Shown: positions 24,580-32,429 of the stretch, piece by piece | Numbering within the stretch: the stretch's first letter is position 1 | Layout: each line of letters begins with the position of its first letter | Origin: Caldifarciminota bacterium | Lineage (GTDB): Bacteria; Hydrothermota; Tepidihabitantia; B36-G15 | Length of the DNA: 33,501 nt | Direction of reading: 5' to 3' | Assembly (NCBI GenBank): GCA_003645615.1 | Contig: QNBE01000010.1 | Location: forward strand, 1-33,501 | Position numbers and translations under genes: made by a program | The notes under the pieces: model-generated | Told to the model about the DNA's origin: nothing | The model's database searches: none | Seen by the model: the letters and a program-made list of their open reading frames with translations, nothing else

Positions 24580-25004
24580 TAAAGAGCGGCCTGGTGATCC
24601 TCCTCAGCATTCTCATCCCCTTTTTCGCCTGGAAGAAAAACCTGGTCCTCTCCCAGATGGTGAGAACGGTTGAGATGAGAAATCGTGGGCTTAGTGCCAT
24701 GAAGGAAAGGCTCGATCGCTACCGCTCAGAATTAAAACCGATCCGCCTGATCCATCCTCAGGATCGGGCTGGACTGGCTCGAACCCTCTTCCGTCAGGTC
24801 CGGCGATTCCGCCTCCATCTGGAGATGGTCCGGATCGGTCCCGAGGATCAAGTTCGAATTTCCCTTTCAGGACACTTCAACCAGATCGGCCAGTTCCTAT
24901 CCTCGCTGGAGCGAGAATTCCCCAGGCTTGAGATCAAAGGGTTTGAGATCCGGGCTGAAGAAGGTCGGACGATCCTTTCTCTTACCGCTCGTTACCACTA
25001 CTGA
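24576..25004 (+). CDS. PilO/GspM-like inner-membrane protein
   Basis: This is a bitopic protein of 142 residues. A membrane helix at about 4-19 ('SGLVILLSILIPFFAW') is followed by a helical stretch (about 30-70) and a small ferredoxin-like domain with 'LSGHFNQIGQFLSSLEREFPRLEIKGFEIRAEEG'. This segment is very typical of PilO and its relatives (G.F..I..FL..LE...R). It is shorter than classical PilO (about 200 residues) because the coiled-coil part is brief. It overlaps PilMN (ATGA) and the PilP-like gene (TGATG), as expected for a stoichiometric complex. Confidence 0.82.
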   Translation: MIKSGLVILLSILIPFFAWKKNLVLSQMVRTVEMRNRGLSAMKERLDRYRSELKPIRLIHPQDRAGLARTLFRQVRRFRLHLEMVRIGPEDQVRISLSGHFNQIGQFLSSLEREFPRLEIKGFEIRAEEGRTILSLTARYHY

Positions 25005-25369
25005 TGTTGGAACGAATTGCGATCTTCTTCATCATCGTCGCCGGCATCCTCATCCTCCGCCCCTCATCCTCCAACCTCTCCCCCATCCCCCAGGTGGCGC
25101 CGGTACCAGAACTCGGTTGCTTCCAATCGGTCCGATCTGACCCCTTCATCCGGTCCTCTCCAACCCCAGATACCCAACCGGAGTTTATCCTCTCAATCAA
25201 AGGGATCGTAATGGATCGATCCGGGGGTATGGTAATCATCGAAACCGATAAGGAGCCTTTGATCCTTAAGCCTGGGGAACAGTATCAGGGGGTCCGAATC
25301 ATAAAGATAACCGAAAAGTTCGTTGTGACCAGCCATCGAGGAAGGAAGGACACCACTTTCATCTGGTGA
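25004..25369 (+). CDS. PilP/GspC-like periplasmic protein
   Basis: This 121-residue protein has an N-terminal membrane helix ('ERIAIFFIIVAGILILRP'), a proline/serine-rich linker with 'VRSDPFI' (the R-DPF motif common before this domain), and a homology-region beta domain. That domain is 'FILSIKGIVMDRSGGMVIIETDKEPLILKPGEQYQGVRIIKITEKFVV...'. In PilP and GspC this domain docks to the secretin (PilQ/GspD). Anchoring by a helix is more GspC-like than the lipid anchor of PilP. The TGA overlaps the next start as GTGA. No secretin or ATPase gene is present in the window. Confidence 0.75.
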   Translation: MLERIAIFFIIVAGILILRPSSSNLSPIPQVAPVPELGCFQSVRSDPFIRSSPTPDTQPEFILSIKGIVMDRSGGMVIIETDKEPLILKPGEQYQGVRIIKITEKFVVTSHRGRKDTTFIW

Positions 25370-26745
25370 GAGGGAGCGCACTCCTTTTGGCACTTGCCAC
25401 ACTCCTGATCGGATCAATCATCCTCCTCTTCTTCTATCAGGCTCAGCTGAGGAAATCCAGCCGACTGAGAGAGAGGATCGATGAGACCCGTGCCGAGCTT
25501 GCCGCCGATGCCGGGGTTGCCGATCTTCTCCGCATCCTCTCCAGCCAAAGGCCCGAACTCTCCGACACCCTGACCGTTCTGAGTGGTCGCCCTTTCTCTC
25601 AGATCCCGGATAGTTATCGAGTAAGGATCTATAACGATATGGGTTATATCGGTTTCCATGCCGATGGTTATGCTGGAAGGAAGGTGGTAAGAAAAAGGGG
25701 AAGGATCGGATCGGAACTGCCGGAGAGGTATCGGATCAATCTCGCTCTCACAACGGATAAACCGCTCATCCTCAAAACCGGGGCAAGGATAAAGGGGATG
25801 GTGGTCTTAAGAAAAAAACCACGGTTTGAAGGTGGTGAGATCGATGGTGAGCTACAGATCAAGAGGTTTCGGCTCCCAGCGGTTAGAGTTCGCTTGATCG
25901 ATCAGGAGATTGAACGGCTCACCACCCTCCTCTCCTCACCCGCCGATTTCGACACCGAGTACTTCACCTCCCTTATCCTGGAAGGTGGTGCCAACATTCC
26001 ATCTCGCACTTATATCAATGGTTCGCTCAACATGGACCACTGGGAAGGGATGGCCCGGACGATCGCCACCACTGGAGTGGTGACGATCGAGTGGTCCCGT
26101 CTCGAGCGCTGCCTCATCCTCTCATCCGCGCCAATCACCATTTCCAATTCAAAGCTGAACCGGTGCATGATCTTCACCCCCTCCCTTGGTGTCGAAGGTG
26201 AGACGACGATCTCGGGAACGATCATCACCACCGAATTGGTGATGACGGGGGGAACGCTTACCGATATCACCATCTACCTAAGGGGTAGGGAGATCAGAGC
26301 CCTTCTTGATGGTGGAAGGATTACCGGTTGCCTCTTCGCCTTAGAAAGGGGCCGGCTTGGGATCGGCCCCAACTTTATCTACCAGGGGCTGATCCATTCC
26401 TTAGCCACGGTCTCGGTTGAGGGGAAGATCGAAGGCTATCTCTTCGCTCATCAGCTCAAGGATAACTCTCTCGAAGGCAGCATCCTCCCCCCTCCTTTCC
26501 GGATACTCATCCCGATGATCTATGGTGAGCTGGGAAGGGTGAAATTGCTCTCCTTCAATCTCGATGCCTCTGGACTCCCGGGAAATCTCAAAAGCAGACT
26601 ATCGATCGCCTCCTTGGCCTTCCTCCGCCTCCCTCTCCTCACCAGATGTTCGATCTTCAGGAGCAGGACCCTGGGCAGGAGTGGTGAATCTGGGAATTCC
26701 CGCTCGAACCTTTTGATCGTAACCACCAGCCAGCCATCCGCCTGA
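25366..26745 (+). CDS. PilX-like / minor pseudopilin-type protein with beta-solenoid-like region; C-terminus uncertain
   Basis: It starts with GTG (25366) inside the PilP stop. The N-terminus 'MRGSALLLALATLLIGSIILLFFYQAQLRK' followed by 'AELAADAGVADLLRIL' resembles PilX_N: a very short leader ending in G, then a hydrophobic helix without Glu5. The middle has short repetitive beta strands such as 'LILKTGARIKGMVVL', 'ITISNSKLNRCMIFTPSLGVEGETTISGTIITTELVMTGG', consistent with a polymer-forming, bactofilin-like solenoid. It may be a minor or tip pilin. The last 75 codons (26520-26745) run antisense to the TPR gene and become S/R/L-rich after 'NLDASGLPG', so the real stop may have been lost to a frameshift. 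Total as read: 459 residues. Confidence 0.65.
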   Translation: MRGSALLLALATLLIGSIILLFFYQAQLRKSSRLRERIDETRAELAADAGVADLLRILSSQRPELSDTLTVLSGRPFSQIPDSYRVRIYNDMGYIGFHADGYAGRKVVRKRGRIGSELPERYRINLALTTDKPLILKTGARIKGMVVLRKKPRFEGGEIDGELQIKRFRLPAVRVRLIDQEIERLTTLLSSPADFDTEYFTSLILEGGANIPSRTYINGSLNMDHWEGMARTIATTGVVTIEWSRLERCLILSSAPITISNSKLNRCMIFTPSLGVEGETTISGTIITTELVMTGGTLTDITIYLRGREIRALLDGGRITGCLFALERGRLGIGPNFIYQGLIHSLATVSVEGKIEGYLFAHQLKDNSLEGSILPPPFRILIPMIYGELGRVKLLSFNLDASGLPGNLKSRLSIASLAFLRLPLLTRCSIFRSRTLGRSGESGNSRSNLLIVTTSQPSA

Positions 26746-27974
26746 ATCCGTTCATAGATCTTAGCAAGCAATAGCAGTCCATACTCTGAGGGTGGTTGGA
26801 TCTGTCGCAGTTCTTCGATCGCCCGATCGTAATCTTTTATCTCGTAGTAGAGATCGGCCCGGGCATAGTGGGCCGGGATGATCGTATCGAAGTTGACCTT
26901 CTCGATCATAAGGAGAAATCGGAGGCAGTCATTGGCCAGATCATCATCACACCTACTGCTCACCCCTCTCAACAGATCGTAACCGATCTTAATCTCGCTC
27001 CGAGCAAGATGAAGTCGTGCCTTGAGGTATCTTAACGGTGGAGCAAGGTCATCAGACCCAAGGACCGCGATCGCACGGTCGGTATCACCATCACCAAAAT
27101 AGGCCAGTGCGGTAAGCCGTTTTGCCCCCTCCCTACCCTTGAGTATCTCAATCGCCTCTTGATAACGACCAAGATAGAGGAGACACTCCCCTTTCCGGAT
27201 TGGATCGGTGAAGAGATCGAGGGCAGAATTATAATCGGTGGCGAGAAAGAAGAGGTGAGCAAGCTGATCTCGACTAACCCCTTCCAGTTTCCGGATAAGG
27301 CGGAGGGCGGGTTTGACCCTGCCTTGCTGGGCCATAATCTCACACACCTTGATTAGACCTTTGGTATAGTTGTGGCGGAGGAAGAGGCGGGCGGATTCAT
27401 TATAATCTCCCCGAGCGAATGCGAGCATCGCAAGAAAGAGATCCCTTCCTCGATGACAGCGAGATCCTCTGATCGTCTCAATCACACTTATGGAGTCGGT
27501 ATGGCGGAAGATCGTTTTCAGGTCTGACCAGAGAGGTTGAAGCCGCTCCGGGCTGGCCTCAACCGCCTTCACCATCTCCTCAACTGCCTCCCGATATTTA
27601 TGGGCCGATTTATAATATCGATAAAGATTTTCCGAGTAGAAAAGCGGATCCCGGATTAGCCTCCGGTAGAAGGTTACCACCTCGGGGATGAGGTGCCTCC
27701 GCTGGGGACGACTGAGCCGGGAGATAATCGATAGGAAAGAACGGTGATTGGTTCTGAGAAATTCTTTGATTCTCCTGATCATCCCATCTTCATCATTGAG
27801 ATAGTGATAGGCATCGATGAGACCCAACCAGATATCAGATTCCTTCGGATAGTGCTCGAGGAGACTATCGGCATAGGTGATAAACCTCTGATACTCACGG
27901 TGGAGAAAACATTCCGTCTTCCGACGATGGAACTCGGAGCGGTTAAATGATAAGAGGAAGAGGAGGAGGATCAA
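26520..27974 (-). CDS. TPR-repeat protein, exported or membrane-anchored
   Basis: The start is TTG at 27974. It overlaps the anti-sigma stop (TTGA) and has AGGGG about 5 nt upstream. The 484-residue product then begins with a hydrophobic 'MILLLFLLSF', a signal or anchor. The rest is helical repeats: 'YQRFITYADSLLEHYPKESDIWLGLIDAYHYLND', 'RDLFLAMLAFARGDYNESARLFLRHN', 'GECLLYLGRYQEAIEILKG', 'YARADLYYEIKDYDRAIEELRQI', 'LLLKIEHLVRRGRRRKAKEAIDSLLLRFPGSPEASRL'. The last repeat is good TPR sequence, so this strand is the likely coding one in the 226-nt overlap with the PilX-like gene. It is the terminal gene of the ECF sigma operon and probably an effector or sensor partner in the envelope. Confidence 0.8.
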   Translation of the reverse strand: MILLLFLLSFNRSEFHRRKTECFLHREYQRFITYADSLLEHYPKESDIWLGLIDAYHYLNDEDGMIRRIKEFLRTNHRSFLSIISRLSRPQRRHLIPEVVTFYRRLIRDPLFYSENLYRYYKSAHKYREAVEEMVKAVEASPERLQPLWSDLKTIFRHTDSISVIETIRGSRCHRGRDLFLAMLAFARGDYNESARLFLRHNYTKGLIKVCEIMAQQGRVKPALRLIRKLEGVSRDQLAHLFFLATDYNSALDLFTDPIRKGECLLYLGRYQEAIEILKGREGAKRLTALAYFGDGDTDRAIAVLGSDDLAPPLRYLKARLHLARSEIKIGYDLLRGVSSRCDDDLANDCLRFLLMIEKVNFDTIIPAHYARADLYYEIKDYDRAIEELRQIQPPSEYGLLLLAKIYERIQADGWLVVTIKRFEREFPDSPLLPRVLLLKIEHLVRRGRRRKAKEAIDSLLLRFPGSPEASRLKESNFTLPSSP

Positions 27975-28411
27975 TATTCCCCTACCAGCCTCAAGGAATA
28001 GATGGAGGATGCAATACCGAAGATGATCCCGATACCGAAGAGGATGGTAATATTGTTGAGGATCAGGGTCGAGAGGAGGTTCCCGAGCTGATGGAAGGGG
28101 AGGTGGATGATGATCGGGAGAATAAGAAGGCCTCCGGTGATGAAGAGACCGCAATAGAGTAGAGCGGCGGCAAGGTCGATTAAGGTAAGAGTAGGTTCCC
28201 TCAATTCTCGGAGATGGAGGAGAATCCGATCCTCAATCGCACCGATGGTAGAGGGTTCAGAGAGTTCCCGCTCAATCATCTTTAATAGCGCGAGTTCCTT
28301 CTGGCAGACCGGACAGTGTTTGAGATGGCGAGCCAGTTCTCTCCTCTCCTCATCGGAGCAAAGCCCTAACTGATAAGCGTTGATCCGATCCTTAAATCGA
28401 CAGGAGTTCAT
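27971..28411 (-). CDS. Zinc-finger anti-sigma factor, two membrane helices
   Basis: The 146-residue product carries the zinc-binding anti-sigma motif H-x3-C-x2-C in 'RHLKHCPVCQKELALLK'. Two membrane helices follow ('LIDLAAALLYCGLFITGGLLILPIII' and 'ITILFGIGIIFGIASSIYS'). It lies directly downstream of the ECF sigma gene and overlaps its 3' end, which fits a cognate pair. I prefer the ATG at 28411 to the one at 28417 because GGGGG (28423-28419) lies 7 nt upstream of the former and only 1 nt from the latter. It would hold the sigma factor at the membrane until an envelope signal releases it. Confidence 0.85.
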   Translation of the reverse strand: MNSCRFKDRINAYQLGLCSDEERRELARHLKHCPVCQKELALLKMIERELSEPSTIGAIEDRILLHLRELREPTLTLIDLAAALLYCGLFITGGLLILPIIIHLPFHQLGNLLSTLILNNITILFGIGIIFGIASSIYSLRLVGEY

Positions 28412-28916
28412 CCTCATACCCCCTTAACTCTTCCCTCAACCGGGCTCGGGCCCGATGGAGATAGACCCGGAGGTTAGCCGAGGGTATTCCAGTAACCTCA
28501 CCGATTTCTTTCATGGTAAAGCCTTGATAATAGAAGAGAGTGAGGAGGAGCCGATCCTGTTTGCTCAGCCGGAGGAGGGCCTGCTGAATGATCACCTTTT
28601 TCCGCACCGACTCAACTCCGGGTCCGGTCCGAACCGGTGGTGGGAGCTCAGTCTTTCTCTTCCTGAGATGGTCGTAGATGAGGTTTCTCACGATCATCGT
28701 AATCCAGGAGCGGAATCGTTCTGGATGTTTAAGAGTCTTGATTCGGAGGAAGGCACGGATAAAGGTCTCCTGGGTGATATCCTCAGCCCAATCCGGATCT
28801 CCAAGCATCCTGAGCGCAATGGTGTAGACCAGGCCTTTATAAATGGCGATGAGCCGGGCAATCGCCCTCTCATCGCCATCTTTTGCCCTCCTGACCAGCT
28901 CACCGTTCTCACCCAA
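28392..28916 (-). CDS. ECF-type RNA polymerase sigma factor
   Basis: This 174-residue sigma-70 family member has only regions 2 and 4. Region 2 is 'LIAIYKGLVYTIALRMLGDPDWAEDITQETFIRAFLRIKTLKHPERFRSWITMIVRNLIYDHLRKRK'. Region 4 is 'LSKQDRLLLTLFYYQGFTMKEIGEVTGIPSANLRVYLHRARARLREEL'. The only plausible start near the usual position (before 'ELVRRAKDGDE') is TTG at 28916, 1 nt after the DUF6249-like stop; in-frame sequence further upstream is coding for that gene in another frame. It probably directs transcription of its own operon from the ECF-type promoter at 29387-29413. Confidence 0.88.
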   Translation of the reverse strand: MGENGELVRRAKDGDERAIARLIAIYKGLVYTIALRMLGDPDWAEDITQETFIRAFLRIKTLKHPERFRSWITMIVRNLIYDHLRKRKTELPPPVRTGPGVESVRKKVIIQQALLRLSKQDRLLLTLFYYQGFTMKEIGEVTGIPSANLRVYLHRARARLREELRGYEDELLSI

Positions 28917-28917
28917 G

Positions 28918-29259
28918 TTATTGCTGCTGTTTCTGGAAGAGATAGAGGACGAAGAACGCCCCACCCAGGATGAGAAGGAAGACACCGGCAGAGATCTGTC
29001 CCATCGCAAGAAGACCGAATCCGATCGCAACGATGATCACACCAGCCCGAAAATAGGATAGGGCATCCCGCTTTTTCTTCTTCTCGGTGGGGAAGAGCGA
29101 TTTGATCTCCTCCGGATCTTTACCCAGCTCAATCGCCTTCACCACCGCCTCATAGCGCCGCTTGGCGGTCTTATACTTCGTGATCAGAGCGGCAACGACG
29201 ATTATTATCGGCATCCCGAAGATGAGTATTACCGCAACCAGGCCGACGATATTATCCAT
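28918..29259 (-). CDS. DUF6249-like small membrane protein
   Basis: This 113-residue protein has an N-terminal membrane helix ('IVGLVAVILIFGMPIIIVVAALI'), a charged cytoplasmic segment ('KYKTAKRRYEAVVKAIELGKDPEEIKSLFPTEKKKKRD') and two more helices ('AGVIIVAIGFGLLAMGQ' and 'AGVFLLILGGAFFVLYLF'). The 'IELGKDPEEI' segment is like DUF6249 proteins, which are often beside ECF sigma genes; I assign the family from memory and moderately. Its ATG has AGGGGG 5 nt upstream, overlapping the stop of the 31-codon ORF before it. It may take part in the regulation of the sigma factor. Confidence 0.72.
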   Translation of the reverse strand: MDNIVGLVAVILIFGMPIIIVVAALITKYKTAKRRYEAVVKAIELGKDPEEIKSLFPTEKKKKRDALSYFRAGVIIVAIGFGLLAMGQISAGVFLLILGGAFFVLYLFQKQQQ

Positions 29260-29267
29260 TGGACCCC

Positions 29268-29363
29268 CTAATAATAGCTGTTTCTAACGGTTGCGATGAC
29301 CACAACGACAATGGCCGAGACAAATGCGATATTGAGAGGAAGGATGGGAATGAATTCGATCAT
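29268..29363 (-). CDS. 31-residue single-pass membrane micropeptide, first gene of the ECF operon
   Basis: The ATG at 29363 has a perfect Shine-Dalgarno, AGGAGGT (29374-29368), 4 nt upstream. The peptide opens MIEFIPILPLNIAFVSAIVV, continues as an uninterrupted hydrophobic helix, and ends in a short polar tail with RNSYY and TAG. The stop overlaps the Shine-Dalgarno of the DUF6249-like gene, 8 nt before its ATG. Position, ribosome site and composition argue for a real small membrane protein, the first gene after the ECF-type promoter. Its function is unknown; a regulator of the membrane-bound anti-sigma complex is conceivable. Confidence 0.68.
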   Translation of the reverse strand: MIEFIPILPLNIAFVSAIVVVVIATVRNSYY

Positions 29364-29386
29364 AACGACCTCCTTTCACCCAATAA

Positions 29387-29413
29387 GACGGAGGTCGGAT
29401 GGAAGATGTTACA
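29387..29413 (-). promoter_or_regulatory. ECF-sigma-type promoter of the sigma operon
   Basis: On the minus strand: TGTAAC (29413-29408), 17 nt of spacer, CGTC (29390-29387). This is the -35/-10 pattern recognised by many ECF sigma factors (AAC and CGTC cores). It begins 4 nt after the DUF4175 stop and lies about 24 nt upstream of the smORF start. It differs from every other promoter seen in the window, which supports recognition by the sigma factor encoded three genes downstream. Confidence 0.65.
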
Positions 29414-29417
29414 GGGA

Positions 29418-32400
29418 TCATTGCGCCTCCAAGAGTAGCCGATAATAACGTCGGATATAGTGTTGATACTCGGAGGGGTATGGACTCCTCAACTCCTTCA
29501 TGATCATCTCCCGGAGGAGATCACGGTGTTGACGAATTTCGGTCAGCGGTGATTCCCGCTCGATATCCTCCCCCACCTCGGCCCACCGACGTTTCTCAGC
29601 CTTATCACTTCTGATCGACCTTTCGTAATCGAGAAGCCTCCTGATCAACTTCTGTTGTCGCTCGATCAACCTACGATCAACACGGTAGCGGAAGAGATCC
29701 TCCTCAATCCTTTTCATCTCCCGGGCCAGCATCCGGGCAAACTCATCGTAACCAGCGAACTGCTCCACCTTGCGTCTGAGGGCCTGCTGCTCCTTGGCCA
29801 ATGCCTCAAGCTTCTGTTTCAGCTCCGCTGACATCCCAGTAGCTGGAATTGGTAACAGGTTGATGAGTGTCTGTCCAATCGCCATCTGTTTCTGAGCTAT
29901 TGAGCTGAGCATCTGCTGGAAGGCATCGAGGCCACTTGGGGAACCGCCTTTCATAAGGTTCATCAGGGCGATGAGGAGGAGCTCGGCCGCACGGTTGATC
30001 CGGCCCAGAACCGTCCTGGGGTTCTGCCTTATTTTGAGACCGTAACGATAGCCTTCAATGATACTGTCCAGTTCGGAGAGGGAGCGGGCAAGGACAAGTG
30101 GGACGGAGGCAGGGATATGGAGACTTAGTTTGCGATCCTCGATGATACTCTCGGCAATTGCGGTCAGATTCCTTCTGATTGCCAACTCAGCTTCGAGGTC
30201 CATCTTCTTAACCACCAACTCCTGATCTTCAGAAATCTTGATCAGTTGGGTAATCCTCCGCTCGATCCGCCGTCTTATCTCCTCTCGACGACGGGCGATC
30301 GTCTGCTGATACATCGCCTTCAGGTCGTTTCGGATCTGGCTTAAGGCCCGCTTCAGCTCTTCAGCGGTGAGCTTTGCCTCCTCCCACCGCTCCTCTTCAG
30401 CCGCCCGAGACTGGGATGAGGCCAATCGATCGAGATCCATGGTGTCGAGTCTCCCTTTGATTGCCTCAAGGGTAGACCTCAAACCTTCGGGTGGGAAGGT
30501 GATCTTCCTTTTCAGCTCCCCGATCTCGGACTCGATCTCACCACTGAGCCGCTTCGCCTCTTCCGAATGTGCTTTTATCTCCTCCTCCGCCCGTTTTTCC
30601 TTCTCCACCAGTTCATCCGCCAGCTCCTTAAGCTTGCGCAGATACTCCTCATCCCGTAATCGCTTGAGAAGCTCAACCGTCCGATCCAGAGACTCTTTAA
30701 GAAACCTCTGGTCCTCCAAGAGACGATCGAGAACTTGATAAAACCGGGCTGGATTCTGCTGGGCCATCTCCTTCAGCTTATCCATGGCAAGGGAATACTG
30801 TTCCGGTGCAATCTCTCTCAGAAGCTGATTCACTTCCTCAAGCCGGCTCACCAGCTCCTCATCGATGAAGTGGAGGTTGGCGATCCGATCGAGGATCTCC
30901 CCCCACTTCTCCTTCAATGCCTCAATTCGATTGACGAGCTCTTTGCGCCCCTTCACAATCTTCTCAATCTTCTGTTGCTCGGCCCAGGATAGTTTCCTCT
31001 TCCTCAATAGATCCTCTCGAATCCGGTCGAGATCCTTGAGCCGGTTCCCTGCCTCCTCACTCAGCCAATCGATCTCTTTGGTAAGATACTCCTCCCCCTT
31101 CTCCACCTCTTCATAGATCTGGGTTAGGGTTGGGAAAAAGATCCGGTAGGTAGGACTCCTTCCGGATTGGATATCGTCGTGGGCAACAACCGAGTAGTGG
31201 ACCGTATCCCCGGGGAGCAGGTTAAGATTGGTCAGATCCCAGCCGTAGAAGATCGTCTCTTCGGGTGCTGGTTGAAGCGGGAATTCAACAATCTGTTCCT
31301 TATCTTTAACCCGAATACAGAGTCGAGCATCACAGACCCTGAAGTCATCACTGGTTCGAACCCCAAGATCAAGTCGCATTGATCGGGGTAGATCGATATC
31401 GGATCCGGGACGAAAGATTACCACCGATGGGGCAAGATCCTTAAGGACGATAAATCGGATTGAATCCTCACTACCCCAGTCAGTCCTCACCCTAACGGTG
31501 AGGTCTTTACTTAGCGTCAATCTCAGCCACTTTTTGGAATGGCTCTTACCATTATAATAATAGGTCACCTTATGATTGGGGGTGAGGAAGGTGGTAATCT
31601 GGACTCTGCTCCCCTGGATGGCGGTGATCAGACGGGCTTTGGTACGGAGTTTTGGAATTGCGGTATAGGGAGGGAATGTCACTACTGAGATGATGCTGTC
31701 GAGCCGGGGCCGAGGCTTGATCCTCAGCTCATACTCTGGGCTTCGATTCCGGAGGGCGAGGAACTGGATCTTCCCTTCCTTTATCTCCAGCCTCACCTCC
31801 CCCCTCCCTTCTTGAAGTCGGACCGGTATCTCGATCCTCTTCTTGCCTCGGAACACGAATCTCCCCTGGTCAGGCTGGATCGGCCCCATGACGTTAATCG
31901 TAAAACTAATTGTGGTATCGGGTAGGAAGGTCCCACCTGGTGGGGAGATCGATATCTTGAGGGAGGGGTTGAGATTATACCTGAGGAGACCCGGGAAAAG
32001 GACTCCGAGCAGGAAGAGAGAGACAATCGATAAGATCCTGATACCCCAGACCCACGATGCTCGCTTTAGTTCCGGATGGGGTGAACAGGTGGTAAGGGTG
32101 GACTTAACCTCGGTGATAAACCGTTCAATCAGTTCTAAGGAATAACCCTCATCCCTAAACTCACCCTCCTCAAGATCGAGCGCCACTCTCAGTTTATCCT
32201 TAAGCTGGGGATAGGATATCTCAATCTGACCGGCTACCTGCTTCAGGTTCGGAATGGAGAAGAAGAGGATCGGAAGGATGAGAAGGGGAAGGAGATAATA
32301 ATAAGGTATTATCAGAATGGAGGTGAAGAGGAGGATACCGGATCCGATGGCGATTTCGGTTAGCATGAGGTCAAGAATTGACTTTAATACGTATTTTTTT

Positions 32401-32429
32401 CTATATCTCTTAAGAAACTCCTTTATCAT
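29418..32429 (-). CDS. DUF4175-like membrane protein with long coiled coil
   Basis: At 1003 residues this matches DUF4175 in plan and in its neighbour DUF4159. Two or three membrane helices lie near the N-terminus ('MLTEIAIGSGILLFTSILIIPYYYLLPLLILPILFF', then 'GIRILSIVSLFLLGVLFPGLL' near residue 130). Beta-rich, Ig-like extracytoplasmic segments follow (about 155-430, with 'ISPPGGTFLPDTTISFTI' and 'FPPYTAIPKLRTKA'). Residues from about 443 to 960 are nearly all helical and charged, predicted as coiled coil. The function is unknown; the family commonly lies with MoxR/DUF58 genes. Its ATG overlaps the DUF4159 stop (TGATG). Confidence 0.8.
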   Translation of the reverse strand: MIKEFLKRYRKKYVLKSILDLMLTEIAIGSGILLFTSILIIPYYYLLPLLILPILFFSIPNLKQVAGQIEISYPQLKDKLRVALDLEEGEFRDEGYSLELIERFITEVKSTLTTCSPHPELKRASWVWGIRILSIVSLFLLGVLFPGLLRYNLNPSLKISISPPGGTFLPDTTISFTINVMGPIQPDQGRFVFRGKKRIEIPVRLQEGRGEVRLEIKEGKIQFLALRNRSPEYELRIKPRPRLDSIISVVTFPPYTAIPKLRTKARLITAIQGSRVQITTFLTPNHKVTYYYNGKSHSKKWLRLTLSKDLTVRVRTDWGSEDSIRFIVLKDLAPSVVIFRPGSDIDLPRSMRLDLGVRTSDDFRVCDARLCIRVKDKEQIVEFPLQPAPEETIFYGWDLTNLNLLPGDTVHYSVVAHDDIQSGRSPTYRIFFPTLTQIYEEVEKGEEYLTKEIDWLSEEAGNRLKDLDRIREDLLRKRKLSWAEQQKIEKIVKGRKELVNRIEALKEKWGEILDRIANLHFIDEELVSRLEEVNQLLREIAPEQYSLAMDKLKEMAQQNPARFYQVLDRLLEDQRFLKESLDRTVELLKRLRDEEYLRKLKELADELVEKEKRAEEEIKAHSEEAKRLSGEIESEIGELKRKITFPPEGLRSTLEAIKGRLDTMDLDRLASSQSRAAEEERWEEAKLTAEELKRALSQIRNDLKAMYQQTIARRREEIRRRIERRITQLIKISEDQELVVKKMDLEAELAIRRNLTAIAESIIEDRKLSLHIPASVPLVLARSLSELDSIIEGYRYGLKIRQNPRTVLGRINRAAELLLIALMNLMKGGSPSGLDAFQQMLSSIAQKQMAIGQTLINLLPIPATGMSAELKQKLEALAKEQQALRRKVEQFAGYDEFARMLAREMKRIEEDLFRYRVDRRLIERQQKLIRRLLDYERSIRSDKAEKRRWAEVGEDIERESPLTEIRQHRDLLREMIMKELRSPYPSEYQHYIRRYYRLLLEAQ

